Shown here: piece after piece, positions 9,223 through 18,056 of the stretch | How the letters are laid out: every line of letters starts with the position of its first letter | How positions within the stretch are numbered: position 1 is the stretch's first letter | Source: Paraburkholderia elongata | GTDB taxonomy: Bacteria; Pseudomonadota; Gammaproteobacteria; Burkholderiales; Burkholderiaceae | DNA length: 64,000 nucleotides | Direction of reading: 5' to 3' | Assembly (NCBI RefSeq): GCF_013177735.1 | Contig: NZ_WOEZ01000092.1 | Span: 1 to 64,000, forward strand | Program-made: the position numbers and the translations under genes | The notes under the pieces: model-generated | The model's database searches: none | What the model was told of the DNA's origin: nothing | What the model saw: only the letters and a program-made list of their open reading frames with translations

Positions 9223-9601
9223 GGGCGGCACGATACCGCCGAGTGCGGGAGGTGCCGTCGGGCTCTGCGCGTGACGCAGCGAATCAACTGCAGAACACCC
9301 TACAACGTCGTTTTGTGCGGCGATAGAGCTGCGCGCCGGCATTTCAAGTCTCCGATTCTCTTCCTTCTCTTTCTCGAGTTGGCGCAAGCGACGCCCGCCA
9401 CACGTGAGGGCTCGCTTCGCGTGTTCCGCCTCTGGTTAGCCCCTCTCCTCGGTTGCCTTACATGTGGCCTGCATCGGCACGAATGCGACGAGCATCCGAT
9501 ATGCGTTCGGCCGTGTTGCGGCACATCCGTTGACCTTCGTGCGCTGACGGCCCGGGCTGTTCCTGCCAGATCCGCTATCTAGGTTGCGCAACGCCATCAG
9601 A
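9223..9601. other. Intergenic region before the second DUF1329 copy
   Basis: This 379-bp stretch has no convincing gene; the open frames in it (for example 9271-9582) have no ribosome site or family signature. It ends exactly where the duplicated segment, and the box at 9602, begin. Confidence 0.5.
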
Positions 9602-9646
9602 TTCGTCGGTTTCGACGACGTGCGAAGCGTCCGCGAAATACAGAAT
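9602..9646 (+). promoter_or_regulatory. Box 1 promoter of DUF1329 copy 2
   Basis: TTCGTCGGTTTCGACGAC at 9602-9619, then 21 nt, then CAGAAT at 9641-9646. It is the duplicate of the 6355 site and would drive the DUF1329-Ycf48-MMPL operon. Confidence 0.7.
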
Positions 9647-9785
9647 GGGTTTGCCCGGTCGTTGAATGGCGGATCGGATCGATCCTGGTTGGTGCCTCGG
9701 CACGACGACGAAAGCGTGCAGGCACATACCTGTGGCGACGGTGATGTTGGAACGATACATCGGTGCAATGAATTGGAGGAGACAG

Positions 9786-11144
9786 ATGAAACTTCTGCTG
9801 ACACTGACAGCGGCAGGTGTGATGGCGCTCGTCGGTACGCAAGTGAACGCTGCGCCCAGCGCGGCCGATGCGGCTCGTCTCGGGAAGACGCTCACGCCAC
9901 TGGGCGCCGAACAGGCGGGCAGCAAGGACGGCGAGATTCCTGAGTGGACGGGCGGCCTGTGCCAGGCGCCGGCCGGATACAAGCCGAGCAGTGCCGACGG
10001 CGGCGCGCCTTACGTCAACCCGTTCGCCAACGAGAAGCCGCTGTTCTCGATCTCGGCGGCCAACGTCGACAAGTATGCGGACAGGCTTGATGACGGGCAG
10101 AAGGAATTGTTCAGGCGATACCCGAAGACATACCGGATGGAGGTCTATCCGACCCATCGTACCGCCTGCTTCCCCGACTGGGTCTACGAGAACACGATCA
10201 AGCGCGTGATGTCGCCCAGGCTCGTCGGCGATGGTCCGGGGCTGGAAGATGCGCATGCGCAGATTCCGTTTCCGATTCCGGCAACGGGGCAGGAGGCGCT
10301 TTACAACTTCTTCGCCCGATACTTTCCGGCGTACTACCGCGGCGACTATGAGGCGTGGCTGGTCGATTCGGCGGGCGACAAGATGCTCAGCACGCATGGG
10401 GTGCTGCAGTATTACATCGACTACTGGGACAACAGCAAAGCCAAGTCGAACCAGATGTACGCGCTCTCCAACGTCCACGTTGGGCCGCCGTCGCAGGCTG
10501 GGGAAATGGACATGCGGATCCAGTGGAAGCGGATGGACGAGCGAGAGCCGACGGCGTGGTTCTACACGCCGGGCCAGCGCCGGGTGCGGCTCGCACCGGA
10601 GTTCACGTACGACACGGTCGTGACGTCGAACAGTGGGATCTTCCTGTGGGACGAGACCAACGGTTTCGACGGCAAGATGGATCGGTTCGACTTCAAGCTG
10701 GTGGGCAAGAAGGAGCTCTACATTCCGTACAACGTCTACAAGTACCTGAATACGCCGGTCGACCAGTTGCTGCAAAAGAATCACGTCAATCCGGATAACT
10801 TGCGCTACGAACTGCACCGCGTCTGGGTCGTCGAAGCGACGCTCAAGGCGGGGGCGCGTCACGTCGACAGCAAGAAGGTGTTTTACCTGGATGAAGACAG
10901 CTGGGACATGGTCGGCTATGAAGGGTTTGATCATGCGGACAAGCTGGTGCGCGTGCTGTGGTTCCCGGTGTGGCAGGCGTACGACGTGCCGGCGCCGATG
11001 AACAACAATCAGCTGATTTACGATTTCGTGAAACAGAACTGGGCATTGGGTTCGTTCGGCGTGGGCGAAGGGTTCCATAAGCGTGGGCCACTGCCGGCGA
11101 ACTACTTTACCGCCGATGCACTGGCCACCCGGGGAGTTCAATAG
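9786..11144 (+). CDS. DUF1329 family exported protein, copy 2
   Basis: Protein of 452 aa, start ATG 9786, with the same GGAGGAG ribosome site and signal peptide as copy 1; the one difference seen in the coding region (GGT for GGC near codon 12) is silent. The stop codon TAG shares its last base with the GTG start of the Ycf48-like gene, so the two are translationally coupled. With Ycf48 and MMPL it forms the operon DUF1329-Ycf48-MMPL, the usual arrangement for this envelope module. Identical paralogues within 3.3 kb suggest either a gene dosage effect or a very recent event. Confidence 0.9.
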   Translation: MKLLLTLTAAGVMALVGTQVNAAPSAADAARLGKTLTPLGAEQAGSKDGEIPEWTGGLCQAPAGYKPSSADGGAPYVNPFANEKPLFSISAANVDKYADRLDDGQKELFRRYPKTYRMEVYPTHRTACFPDWVYENTIKRVMSPRLVGDGPGLEDAHAQIPFPIPATGQEALYNFFARYFPAYYRGDYEAWLVDSAGDKMLSTHGVLQYYIDYWDNSKAKSNQMYALSNVHVGPPSQAGEMDMRIQWKRMDEREPTAWFYTPGQRRVRLAPEFTYDTVVTSNSGIFLWDETNGFDGKMDRFDFKLVGKKELYIPYNVYKYLNTPVDQLLQKNHVNPDNLRYELHRVWVVEATLKAGARHVDSKKVFYLDEDSWDMVGYEGFDHADKLVRVLWFPVWQAYDVPAPMNNNQLIYDFVKQNWALGSFGVGEGFHKRGPLPANYFTADALATRGVQ

Positions 11145-12268
11145 TGTGCCGCGCGACTCGTGACAGGCGGAGGCACCGCATCGTTTCGTTCCGACGTGCG
11201 TCGCATTGCGCGGCCTTGCTGGTCTCGCTGGTGCTCATGTCCAGCGTAGCCTCTGGTGCACCGATGCAGGCCGACGGCAAGTTCGTGGATCCGCTGGATG
11301 TGTCTGCGCAAACCACGCGCTTCGCGGCCACGACGCAGCTCGGCGCAATCGCTCGGGCCGGATCGCGGCTCGTGGCGGTCGGGGTGCGGGGCCTGATCGT
11401 GCTGTCCGATGACGGCGGTGGGACCTGGCGCCAGGTCGCAAGTCCAGTCGGGTCGGATCTGGTTGCCGTCCGCTTCGTGTCGTCCCGACAGGGTTGGGCG
11501 TCGGGCCATGACGGCGTCATTCTCGCGACGACCGACGGCGGTGAGCACTGGGTCAAGCAGTTCGACGGCCGCGCGGCGGCAGATCTGCTGAAGGCGCATT
11601 TTGCCGCGCAGGCGACGAGCAGCGACACGGTCGCCGCTCGGTTGTTGAAGGAGATCACGCTCAACTACCAGAACGGTCCGACGATGCCGATGCTCGACCT
11701 GTCGTTCGAGAACGCGCAGACCGGGTGGGCGGTGGGGCCGTTCGGAACCATTCTCGGCACGCACGATGGTGGAAAGAGTTGGACGTCGTGGATCGAGAAG
11801 GTCGACAACGACAAGATGCTTCACTACACCGCTGTCAGCGACGTGGGGGGCGATGTTTATCTCGCGTCGGAGCGAGGCACGCTGTTCAAGCTCGACCGGC
11901 CCAAGGAACGTTTCATCGCAATCGCGACTGGCTATAACGGCAGCTTTCTGGGCGTGGTCGGTTCCCGCGGGTACGTCATCGCGTATGGCCTTGGCGGCTC
12001 CGCGTATCGCTCGCGAGATGGCGGAGTCAGCTGGCAGCGCCTGTCCACGGGCGTCCATGCAAGCCTGACGGGGGCATGCGTGCTCGACGACGGCCGGTTG
12101 CTGTTGGCAGCTCAGGATGGCCATCTGATCATGAGCGGCGACGAGGGAGATACGTTCCATTCCGTCGCCGTGCCGAGGCAGGACCTCATCACGGGCGTCG
12201 CACCTGCCGGCCGCAATCGGGTTGTACTGACGGGTCTCGGCGGCACGCAGATTGTCAACCTCCATTGA
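11144..12268 (+). CDS. Ycf48-like beta-propeller protein (exported)
   Basis: Protein of about 374 aa beginning at GTG 11144, overlapping the upstream stop by one base. Arg-rich N-terminus followed by a hydrophobic segment (CAALLVSLVLMSSVASGA) gives a signal peptide. The body holds repeated BNR/Ycf48-type turns: SDDGGGTWRQV, TTDGGEHWVKQF, THDGGKSWTSW, SRDGGVSWQRL and SGDEGDTFHSV, each paired with a GWASGHDGV- or GWAVGPFGT-like strand. Related proteins are named for the photosystem II assembly factor Ycf48, but in proteobacteria they accompany MMPL/RND permeases and DUF1329, so it is likely a periplasmic partner of the next gene. Confidence 0.85.
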   Translation: MCRATRDRRRHRIVSFRRASHCAALLVSLVLMSSVASGAPMQADGKFVDPLDVSAQTTRFAATTQLGAIARAGSRLVAVGVRGLIVLSDDGGGTWRQVASPVGSDLVAVRFVSSRQGWASGHDGVILATTDGGEHWVKQFDGRAAADLLKAHFAAQATSSDTVAARLLKEITLNYQNGPTMPMLDLSFENAQTGWAVGPFGTILGTHDGGKSWTSWIEKVDNDKMLHYTAVSDVGGDVYLASERGTLFKLDRPKERFIAIATGYNGSFLGVVGSRGYVIAYGLGGSAYRSRDGGVSWQRLSTGVHASLTGACVLDDGRLLLAAQDGHLIMSGDEGDTFHSVAVPRQDLITGVAPAGRNRVVLTGLGGTQIVNLH

Positions 12269-12282
12269 GTGAGTGATTCGTC

Positions 12283-14733
12283 ATGAAGGCCGATACCAAC
12301 GACAGCATCACCAGGCCGGTCGTGCGCGACCTTAATGAGTTCGATCGCGCGAGCGGAATATGGCTGGAACGCATTATCTTCAACAATCGTCCGGCACTGC
12401 TGCTCGTGTGTGTCTTTGCGACACTATTTCTCGGATGGCACGCGCTTCATCTGCGGGTGAACGCAAGTTTCGAGAAGATGCTTCCAAGCAGGCATCCGTA
12501 CATTCAGAACTATCTTGAACATCAGGACGCATTGCGCGGACTTGGCAACGTGGTGCGTATTGTCGTGGAAAACAAGCGCGGCAATATCTTCGATAAGGAT
12601 TACCTGGCGGTTCTGCAAAAGGTCAATGATACGGTCTACCTGATCCCCGGGGTGGACCGTTCTGCGATGCGCGGCCTGTGGACCACCAGCCTACGCTGGA
12701 CGGAGGTCACCGAAGAGGGATACCGAGGCGGCCCCGTCATGCCGGACAACTTCGATGGCTCGCCCGCGAGCCTGGGGCAGCTCAGGATCAACATCGCGCG
12801 AGCGGGCGTCGTTGGCAGCTATGTGGCGAACGACCTGAAATCGAGCATGATCGTCGTGCCGCTGCTGGATTCCAATCCCGACACGCGCAAGCCGCTCGAC
12901 TATGCGACGTTCTCGAGGGAATTGAAACGCAAGGTTCTGTCGCTGGAAAGTCCCTCGGTCGGCGTACACATTGTAGGTTTTGCCGAGATTGTCGGGGACC
13001 TGATCGACGGCTTGAGCCAGGTGATGATGTTCTTCGGAATCTCGGCTGCTATCGCCGGATTGTTCGTCTTTGCATTTACGCGGGACCTGCGCAGCACGCT
13101 GTTGTTGATCGGTGTATCAGCGCTGGCGGTGGTGTGGCTGCTTGGGCTCATGGAGCTGCTCGGTTACGCGCTCGATCCGTATTCGATTCTGGTGCCATTT
13201 CTGATCTTCGCGATCGGCCTGTCGCATGGCGCGCAAAAGATGAACGGCATCATGCAGGACATCGCGCAGGGCACACACCGTTACGTGGCGGCCCGCTACA
13301 CGTTTCGTCGGCTCTTTCTCGCGGGTGTTACCGCGCTGCTGACCAACGTGGTCGGTTTTGCCGTGCTGATGGTGATCGACATTCCGGTCATCCACGATTT
13401 GGCGTTGACGACCAGTATCGGTGTGACGGTACTGATATTCACGAAGCTGATTCTGGTTCCCGTGTTGTTGTCGTACCTCGGCGTCGACGAGCAGGCCGCT
13501 GCCCGCAGACTTCAGGCGGAGCGAGCGGGCGAGGACCGCGATTGGGTGGCCCGTGTGTGGGCGTGTCTGCTGCATTTCACGTCGAGCAAGTGGGCGCAGG
13601 CCGCGATTGCGGTGTCGTTCGCAATCGGTGTCTCGGCCTTAGGGATCAGCCAGGAACTCAAGACGGGAGATCTGGATCCCGGCGCACCGGAGCTCCGCTC
13701 CGACTCGCGCTACAACCGTGACGATGCCTACGTCAAGGCCCATTATCGGTTGTCCAGCGATCAATTCGTCGTGATGCTCGTCACCCCGCCGGGGCAATGC
13801 AACAACTACGCGACGCTGATCGAACTCGATCGCATGGGAGCCAACCTGCGGCAGGTCGATGGCGTAAAGGGCACCGCTTCGGCCGCCGACATGGTGCGCC
13901 TCGCCACGGCCGGCCAGTTCGAGGGTAACCCGAAGTGGCTTTCGATTCCGCGGGATGCAAATGTCCTTAATACAGCGCTTGCGGATGTGTTGGCAGACCA
14001 TCCGGAAATGGTCGATCAACGGTGCTCGGTGATGCCGCTGATTGCGTACCTTGGCGACCACAAGGCCGATACGCTTTCTCGCGTCGTGGCTTCCGCCGAG
14101 GCGTTCGGCAAGGCGCACAGTTCGCCTGAGCGCCAATTCGTGCTGGCAGCCGGCTCGGCCGGAATCGAGGCAGCGACGAACATCGTCGTCGAGCAGGCTC
14201 ATCACCGCATGCTGGCGCTGCTCTATGCCGCGGTCGTAGCGCTGTGCCTGATCACGTTCCGCAACTGGCGGGCAGTCATCGTGGCACTGGTGCCGCTTCT
14301 GATTACGTCGGTGCTCTGCGAGGCATTGATGGTGGTTCTGGGGATCGGCGCAAAAGTGGCGACGCTGCCCGTGATCGCGCTGGGTGTTGGCGCCGGCGTC
14401 GACTACGCGCTGTATCTGTTGAGTGTGCAACTGAATTTGCAGCGTGCCGGCGTTCCGTTGCGAGAAGCGTACATGCGTTCCCTGCGGTTCACCGGGCGCG
14501 TGGTGGCCCTCGTCGGTTTGACGATGTCGGCTGGCGTGATCACCTGGATCTGGTCGCCGATCAAGTTTCAGGCGGACATGGGCATCCTGCTGACCTTCAT
14601 GTTCCTCTGGAACATGGTCGGCGCACTCGTCCTCATTCCGTCGCTGTCGTACGTTCTGTTGCGGCGGCTCGGCGAGCGAAAGCGGGAAGCCGATCAGGCG
14701 CCGGCCTTGTCTTCGACGGCCACTGATGTATGA
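12283..14733 (+). CDS. MMPL/RND family permease
   Basis: Inner-membrane protein of 816 aa from ATG 12283, 14 bp after the Ycf48 stop. Topology is the classic RND duplication: TM1 near 35-55, a large periplasmic loop, a five-helix block at about 240-400 (MMFFGISAAIAGLFVFAF onwards), a second single TM near 445, a second loop, and a final block at about 640-800. It resembles the MMPL/HpnN-type exporters of hydrophobic molecules that occur with DUF1329 and Ycf48 proteins next to acyl-CoA catabolism genes. Direction of transport (uptake or efflux of the lipophilic substrate) cannot be read from sequence. Confidence 0.9.
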   Translation: MKADTNDSITRPVVRDLNEFDRASGIWLERIIFNNRPALLLVCVFATLFLGWHALHLRVNASFEKMLPSRHPYIQNYLEHQDALRGLGNVVRIVVENKRGNIFDKDYLAVLQKVNDTVYLIPGVDRSAMRGLWTTSLRWTEVTEEGYRGGPVMPDNFDGSPASLGQLRINIARAGVVGSYVANDLKSSMIVVPLLDSNPDTRKPLDYATFSRELKRKVLSLESPSVGVHIVGFAEIVGDLIDGLSQVMMFFGISAAIAGLFVFAFTRDLRSTLLLIGVSALAVVWLLGLMELLGYALDPYSILVPFLIFAIGLSHGAQKMNGIMQDIAQGTHRYVAARYTFRRLFLAGVTALLTNVVGFAVLMVIDIPVIHDLALTTSIGVTVLIFTKLILVPVLLSYLGVDEQAAARRLQAERAGEDRDWVARVWACLLHFTSSKWAQAAIAVSFAIGVSALGISQELKTGDLDPGAPELRSDSRYNRDDAYVKAHYRLSSDQFVVMLVTPPGQCNNYATLIELDRMGANLRQVDGVKGTASAADMVRLATAGQFEGNPKWLSIPRDANVLNTALADVLADHPEMVDQRCSVMPLIAYLGDHKADTLSRVVASAEAFGKAHSSPERQFVLAAGSAGIEAATNIVVEQAHHRMLALLYAAVVALCLITFRNWRAVIVALVPLLITSVLCEALMVVLGIGAKVATLPVIALGVGAGVDYALYLLSVQLNLQRAGVPLREAYMRSLRFTGRVVALVGLTMSAGVITWIWSPIKFQADMGILLTFMFLWNMVGALVLIPSLSYVLLRRLGERKREADQAPALSSTATDV

Positions 14734-14821
14734 GCGCGGATGTCGATTCGTCCATTCAGCTCGGTAACACGCAGTGGGACGGGGTCGACGCGTGCGGGAC
14801 GCAATGAGCAGAATTTCGCGC

Positions 14822-14845
14822 ATGACGAAATGGATGTTTCGTCAT
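14822..14845. promoter_or_regulatory. Perfect inverted repeat with outward-facing box half-sites
   Basis: ATGACGAAA (14822-14830), 6 nt, TTTCGTCAT (14837-14845) is a perfect 9-bp inverted repeat upstream of the SDR at 14980. It contains GACGAAA and TTTCGTC, the half-sites of box 1 in reversed order. It could be an operator or a hairpin at the end of the MMPL operon. Confidence 0.45.
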
Positions 14846-14979
14846 CGAACCACGCGGAAAAATGGAACTCGGGAAATTGACGATAAAGGCGCCACCGATC
14901 CCGTCGGCACGGCGTCGAACCACGTCAATACGGCCCGAGCCTCTGTAATGTCGTATTTTCTGGTATCACGCACAAGATC

Positions 14980-15765
14980 ATGACGAGTACACGAAAGTCT
15001 CGGCTTCAATCGAAGATCGCCCTGGTGACAGGGGGGACGAAGGGCATTGGGAAAGCGGTCGTGTTGGCTTTCCTGCGAGAAGGGGCGTCAGTCGTCTTTA
15101 CGGGATCGACTGGCCAGGACGGGCCGCCTCTGGAGCGCGCGCTGCGCGAGCAGGGCCACGACGCGACGTTCATGCAATGCGACAGTCGAAGCGAACAACA
15201 GATCGGCGACGTGGTTGCGCGTGTCGTCGAGATGCACGGCCGCCTCGATATCGCCGTCAACAACGTCGGCAACATCGCGCCGTCGGACGCTCCGCTTGGC
15301 AAGCTGCACGAAACATCGGTCGATGCGTTCGACGAGACGATCAATCGCAATCTTGTCACCACGTTCATCAGCATGAAGCATGAGATCGCCGTCATGCTTC
15401 CTCAGGGGGGCGGCGTGATCTGCAACACGTCGTCGATGGCGGGCGTGCGCGTCTCCGATGCGGTTTCCGCGGCCTATCACGCCGCCAAGGCAGGCGTCGT
15501 TCACCTGACGCGCAAGGCTGCGATTCAGTACGCGTCCGACAACATTCGCGTGAACGTGATTGCTCCGGGCGCGACGTACACGGAGCAAGCCCAAAAGCGA
15601 TTCACGCACGAAGCATTCGATGAGCTTGCCGCGTCGGTTCATCCGCTTGGCCGGGCCGTCACACCCGAGGAATGTGCAGAGGTATTCGTATTTCTATGTT
15701 CGGACGAATCAGCTGCGATCACCGGCCATCTGATGCCTGTCGACGGCGGATGGGCAGCGAAGTAG
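14980..15765 (+). CDS. SDR family oxidoreductase
   Basis: Protein of 261 aa from ATG 14980; the ribosome site is weak, but this start gives a normal SDR N-terminus. Motifs: TGGTKGIG (17-24), NNVG (94-97, Val in place of the usual Ala), catalytic S151/S152, Y166 and K170 (YHAAK), and a C-terminal GHLMPVDGG. G41-S43 after strand 2 instead of an acidic residue suggests NADP(H). Located between the MMPL operon and the extradiol dioxygenase; a dihydrodiol or alcohol dehydrogenase step before ring cleavage would fit, but this is inference. Confidence 0.86.
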   Translation: MTSTRKSRLQSKIALVTGGTKGIGKAVVLAFLREGASVVFTGSTGQDGPPLERALREQGHDATFMQCDSRSEQQIGDVVARVVEMHGRLDIAVNNVGNIAPSDAPLGKLHETSVDAFDETINRNLVTTFISMKHEIAVMLPQGGGVICNTSSMAGVRVSDAVSAAYHAAKAGVVHLTRKAAIQYASDNIRVNVIAPGATYTEQAQKRFTHEAFDELAASVHPLGRAVTPEECAEVFVFLCSDESAAITGHLMPVDGGWAAK

Positions 15766-15888
15766 GGCACCGGAGTCGACAGGCTGCTCGGAGCGACGAC
15801 GCGGGCAGCACGCGTACGTTGTTGCGAACTCACGTCACAGTACGATTGGCCGCCGAAGCGGCATTTTCGCGGCTTCATTCCTGAAACG

Positions 15889-15906
15889 GCAGTCGTTTTC
15901 GATGAA
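15889..15906 (+). promoter_or_regulatory. Box 1, weak copy before the dioxygenase gene
   Basis: GCAGTCGTTTTCGATGAA has the box spacer GTTTTC and a right arm with one mismatch, but a poor left arm. It lies only 30 bp before the start codon and has no -10 at the expected distance, so it may be chance. Confidence 0.25.
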
Positions 15907-15936
15907 GCATAAGTAATGAAACGGGAGATTTGCGCT

Positions 15937-16848
15937 ATGACCAACATAGGTGTGACCGAGCTGGGTTACCTCGGCATTGGCATCCGGGATCTCGATGCAT
16001 GGCGTTTTTACGCCAGCGAGATCCTGGGGATGGAGTGGGGCGACAGCAACGGTGAGCTCAGTCTGCGCATGGACTACTGGCATCACCGGATTCTGATTGA
16101 ACAGAGCGACGAAGACGACGTCCTGTTCGCCGGATATCGCGTTGCGGGGCCCGAAGAGTTCCGCATGATGCAGCACCACCTCGAGGAATGCGGTGTGCCC
16201 TTCAAAGTGGCCTCTCCCGCTGAGTCGGAGAAGCGCTGCGTGCTGGAATTCCTCAGGCTTTCGGATCCGGCAGGACTATCGATCGAAATCTTCCACGGGC
16301 CCCTTGTCGACCGCCACAAGCCTTATCGGCCGGGGCGAGGCATGCACGGAAGATTCGTGACGGGGAGCGGCGGACTCGGGCATATCGTGATTCGTGATGG
16401 TGGCGTTGAGGAGACCTACCGCTTCTACCGTCAGGTGCTCGGAATGCGCGGCACGGTCGAAGTCCGCTTTGAAATGGGAGGCGTGCGGCGCGAGCCGATT
16501 TTCATGCATTGTTGCGAACGGGATCACACGATCGGCTTCGGCGTCGGCCCGCTCCCGAAGCGCATTCACCATCTGATGGTCGAGGTCGACAACCTCGACG
16601 ATGTCGGCCTCGCGTACGATCTGGCGCGGCGCAACGGCGTGCCAGTCCTCATGGCACCTGGGCGCCACGCGAACGACAGCATGTTTTCGTTTTACATGCA
16701 GACACCGTCCGGATGGTTCTGCGAGTACGGATACGGTGGCGCACCGCCCAATCACCAATCGGAATACAACCTCGTGGGTGACATCTGGGGACATGAGATG
16801 GTCGCGACATCGTATACGGGTGAGGTAGGGCGAGAAACGCCCGGGTAG
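15937..16848 (+). CDS. Type I extradiol ring-cleavage dioxygenase (BphC-like)
   Basis: VOC-superfamily protein of 303 aa, start ATG 15937 with GGGAG 10 nt upstream; a Met 7 codons earlier has no ribosome site. It has the two-domain BphC layout with the iron in the C-terminal domain: ligands H149 (LGHIVIRD), H212 (IHHLMVEV) and E263 (WFCEYGYGG), equivalent to H146/H210/E260 of 2,3-dihydroxybiphenyl dioxygenase. Second-sphere H197 (DHTIGF), H244 (GRHANDS) and Y253 (FSFYMQ) also match. It should open a catechol-type ring between a hydroxylated and a neighbouring carbon. No ring-hydroxylating oxygenase is visible beside it, so the catechol must come from the flavin monooxygenase at 29950-31683 or from outside the window. 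Confidence 0.92.
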   Translation: MTNIGVTELGYLGIGIRDLDAWRFYASEILGMEWGDSNGELSLRMDYWHHRILIEQSDEDDVLFAGYRVAGPEEFRMMQHHLEECGVPFKVASPAESEKRCVLEFLRLSDPAGLSIEIFHGPLVDRHKPYRPGRGMHGRFVTGSGGLGHIVIRDGGVEETYRFYRQVLGMRGTVEVRFEMGGVRREPIFMHCCERDHTIGFGVGPLPKRIHHLMVEVDNLDDVGLAYDLARRNGVPVLMAPGRHANDSMFSFYMQTPSGWFCEYGYGGAPPNHQSEYNLVGDIWGHEMVATSYTGEVGRETPG

Positions 16849-17017
16849 AGCAGGTCAGCTTGCCTCGACGTCGTGAGGGATAGCTTCCGCCGCGTCGATG
16901 CGAGCGACTTGCCGGGCGGGCGTCTCGTCCGGGGGCGGCTTCTGGCATTGGTGCGCGGCCAGGTCGATGAAAGGTTGGGGTAATAGAGTGACGGCCCCAC
17001 TATTCAGAAGCTGACGC

Positions 17018-17162
17018 ATGCCGCACAAGCACAACGCCGATCGCCGGCATCACATCGCGAAGATGGCGCATCGTGTGACGAACTGGCCGGAGTACGAAGC
17101 GGGCCTGCGCGCCGGGGGAGCCTGACGTTGTGGATCACGCCCGAGGCGCTGGCGCAGTGGCC
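17018..17162 (+). pseudogene. IS5-family transposase, N-terminal remnant
   Basis: From ATG 17018 the frame reads MPHKHNADRRHH, then KMAHRVTNWPEYEAGLR, a typical IS5-family transposase start. A frameshift near 17105 moves the rest (RGSLTLWITPEALAQWP) into another frame. After about residue 57 the similarity stops and the antisense of a histidine kinase begins, so only the first fifth of the gene is left. Confidence 0.8.
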
Positions 17163-17475
17163 AGCACTGCGGCGCACCACGCCAGGCGGCCGAGCCGCCG
17201 AACTTCAGCGCGTTGTCGACGAGATTGCCCACGATCCGGCGCAATGCCTGAGGACGCGTCACCAGTGCCGTGTCGATTCGACCTTGCAGCGAGACGTCCT
17301 TGCCGGCATCGACATAGTCCAACACCAGGCTGTCGAACAGCGCATCCGGATCGATACGCAGGGGCGCCTCGCTGGCGCCGTGCATGGTGCGCGCGTACGT
17401 CACACCTTCCTTGACCATCGTTTCCATTTCGTGCAGATCCTGCTGCAGCCTGGTCCCCTGTGCGCTGCTCATCGC
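17163..17475 (-). pseudogene. Histidine kinase fragment
   Basis: On the minus strand the frame contains LQQDLHEMETMVKEGVTYAR followed by SEAPLRIDP and the ATPase N-box GNLVDNALKFGG. This is the part between the phospho-acceptor domain and the N-box of a sensor kinase; the phospho-acceptor His, the G-boxes and the stop are missing. It is bounded by the IS5 remnant on one side and the MarR remnant on the other. Confidence 0.75.
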
Positions 17476-17482
17476 AGCGGCA

Positions 17483-17923
17483 GACACGGCGAGCCCGAGG
17501 CTCGCGGATTTCCTGTGCTTTGCGATCTATTCGGCGAATCTCGCTTTTGGCCGAGCCTACCGGCCGACCCTCGATGAACTTGGCCTCACATACACGCAAT
17601 ACATCGCCATCATCGTGCTGTGGGAGGGCGGTAGTCAGACCGTCAGCGCGCTGCGGGAGAAGCTCTCTCTCGAATCCAACACGTTGACGTCCATCCTCAA
17701 GAAGCTCGAAGGGATGGGTTACCTTCACCGACAGCGTGATCCGGCAGATGAGCGGCAGGTGCTGGTCAGCCTGACATACGCCGGGCGGCAACTGCGAGAG
17801 GGCGCGTTGGGCATAAACCGCTTCGACGCTGCCGGCCTGACGGCCAACGAGTTCTCCAGCACGCAAAAAGGAATCGTCAAGCTGCGCGACAATCTCATCA
17901 AGGCGCCGCAGCAGAAGGAATAA
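17483..17923 (+). pseudogene. MarR/OhrR-family regulator lacking its native start
   Basis: The frame from about 17483 encodes SPRLADFLCFAIYSANLAF, then YRPTLDELGLTYTQYIAI, VSALREKLSLESNTLTSILKKLEG and RQRDPADERQVLVSLT, i.e. an almost complete winged-helix MarR protein of the OhrR type. The normal N-terminus is replaced by antisense histidine kinase sequence and there is no suitable start codon at the junction. It could still be read from the upstream ATG at 17384 as a fusion with 33 foreign residues. OhrR has one reactive Cys near the start (LCFAIYS), which is kept. Confidence 0.75.
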
Positions 17924-18056
17924 GCCGGGCTGTGCGACGCACGCGGCGAGTTCGTGCTCAGCCGGAAGTGCGATTGAGCGAGTCGTGGTCGAACAAATTC
18001 GGTCACCACTATCGGCGAAGCCATTGGCGATCTTCGCTATGTCCGGTTCCTCGTGT

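Larger units (their letters stand above)
9602..11166. repeat. Duplicated segment, copy 2 (probable original)
   Basis: Second copy of the 1,565-bp direct repeat. Here the DUF1329 gene runs straight into an intact Ycf48-like gene whose first codons lie inside the repeat, so this is the native context. Confidence 0.95.

Noticed and set aside
9271..9582. Possible 103-aa protein before DUF1329 copy 2
   Set aside because: No ribosome site and composition of non-coding sequence; a Cys-rich stretch was tempting but matches nothing known.
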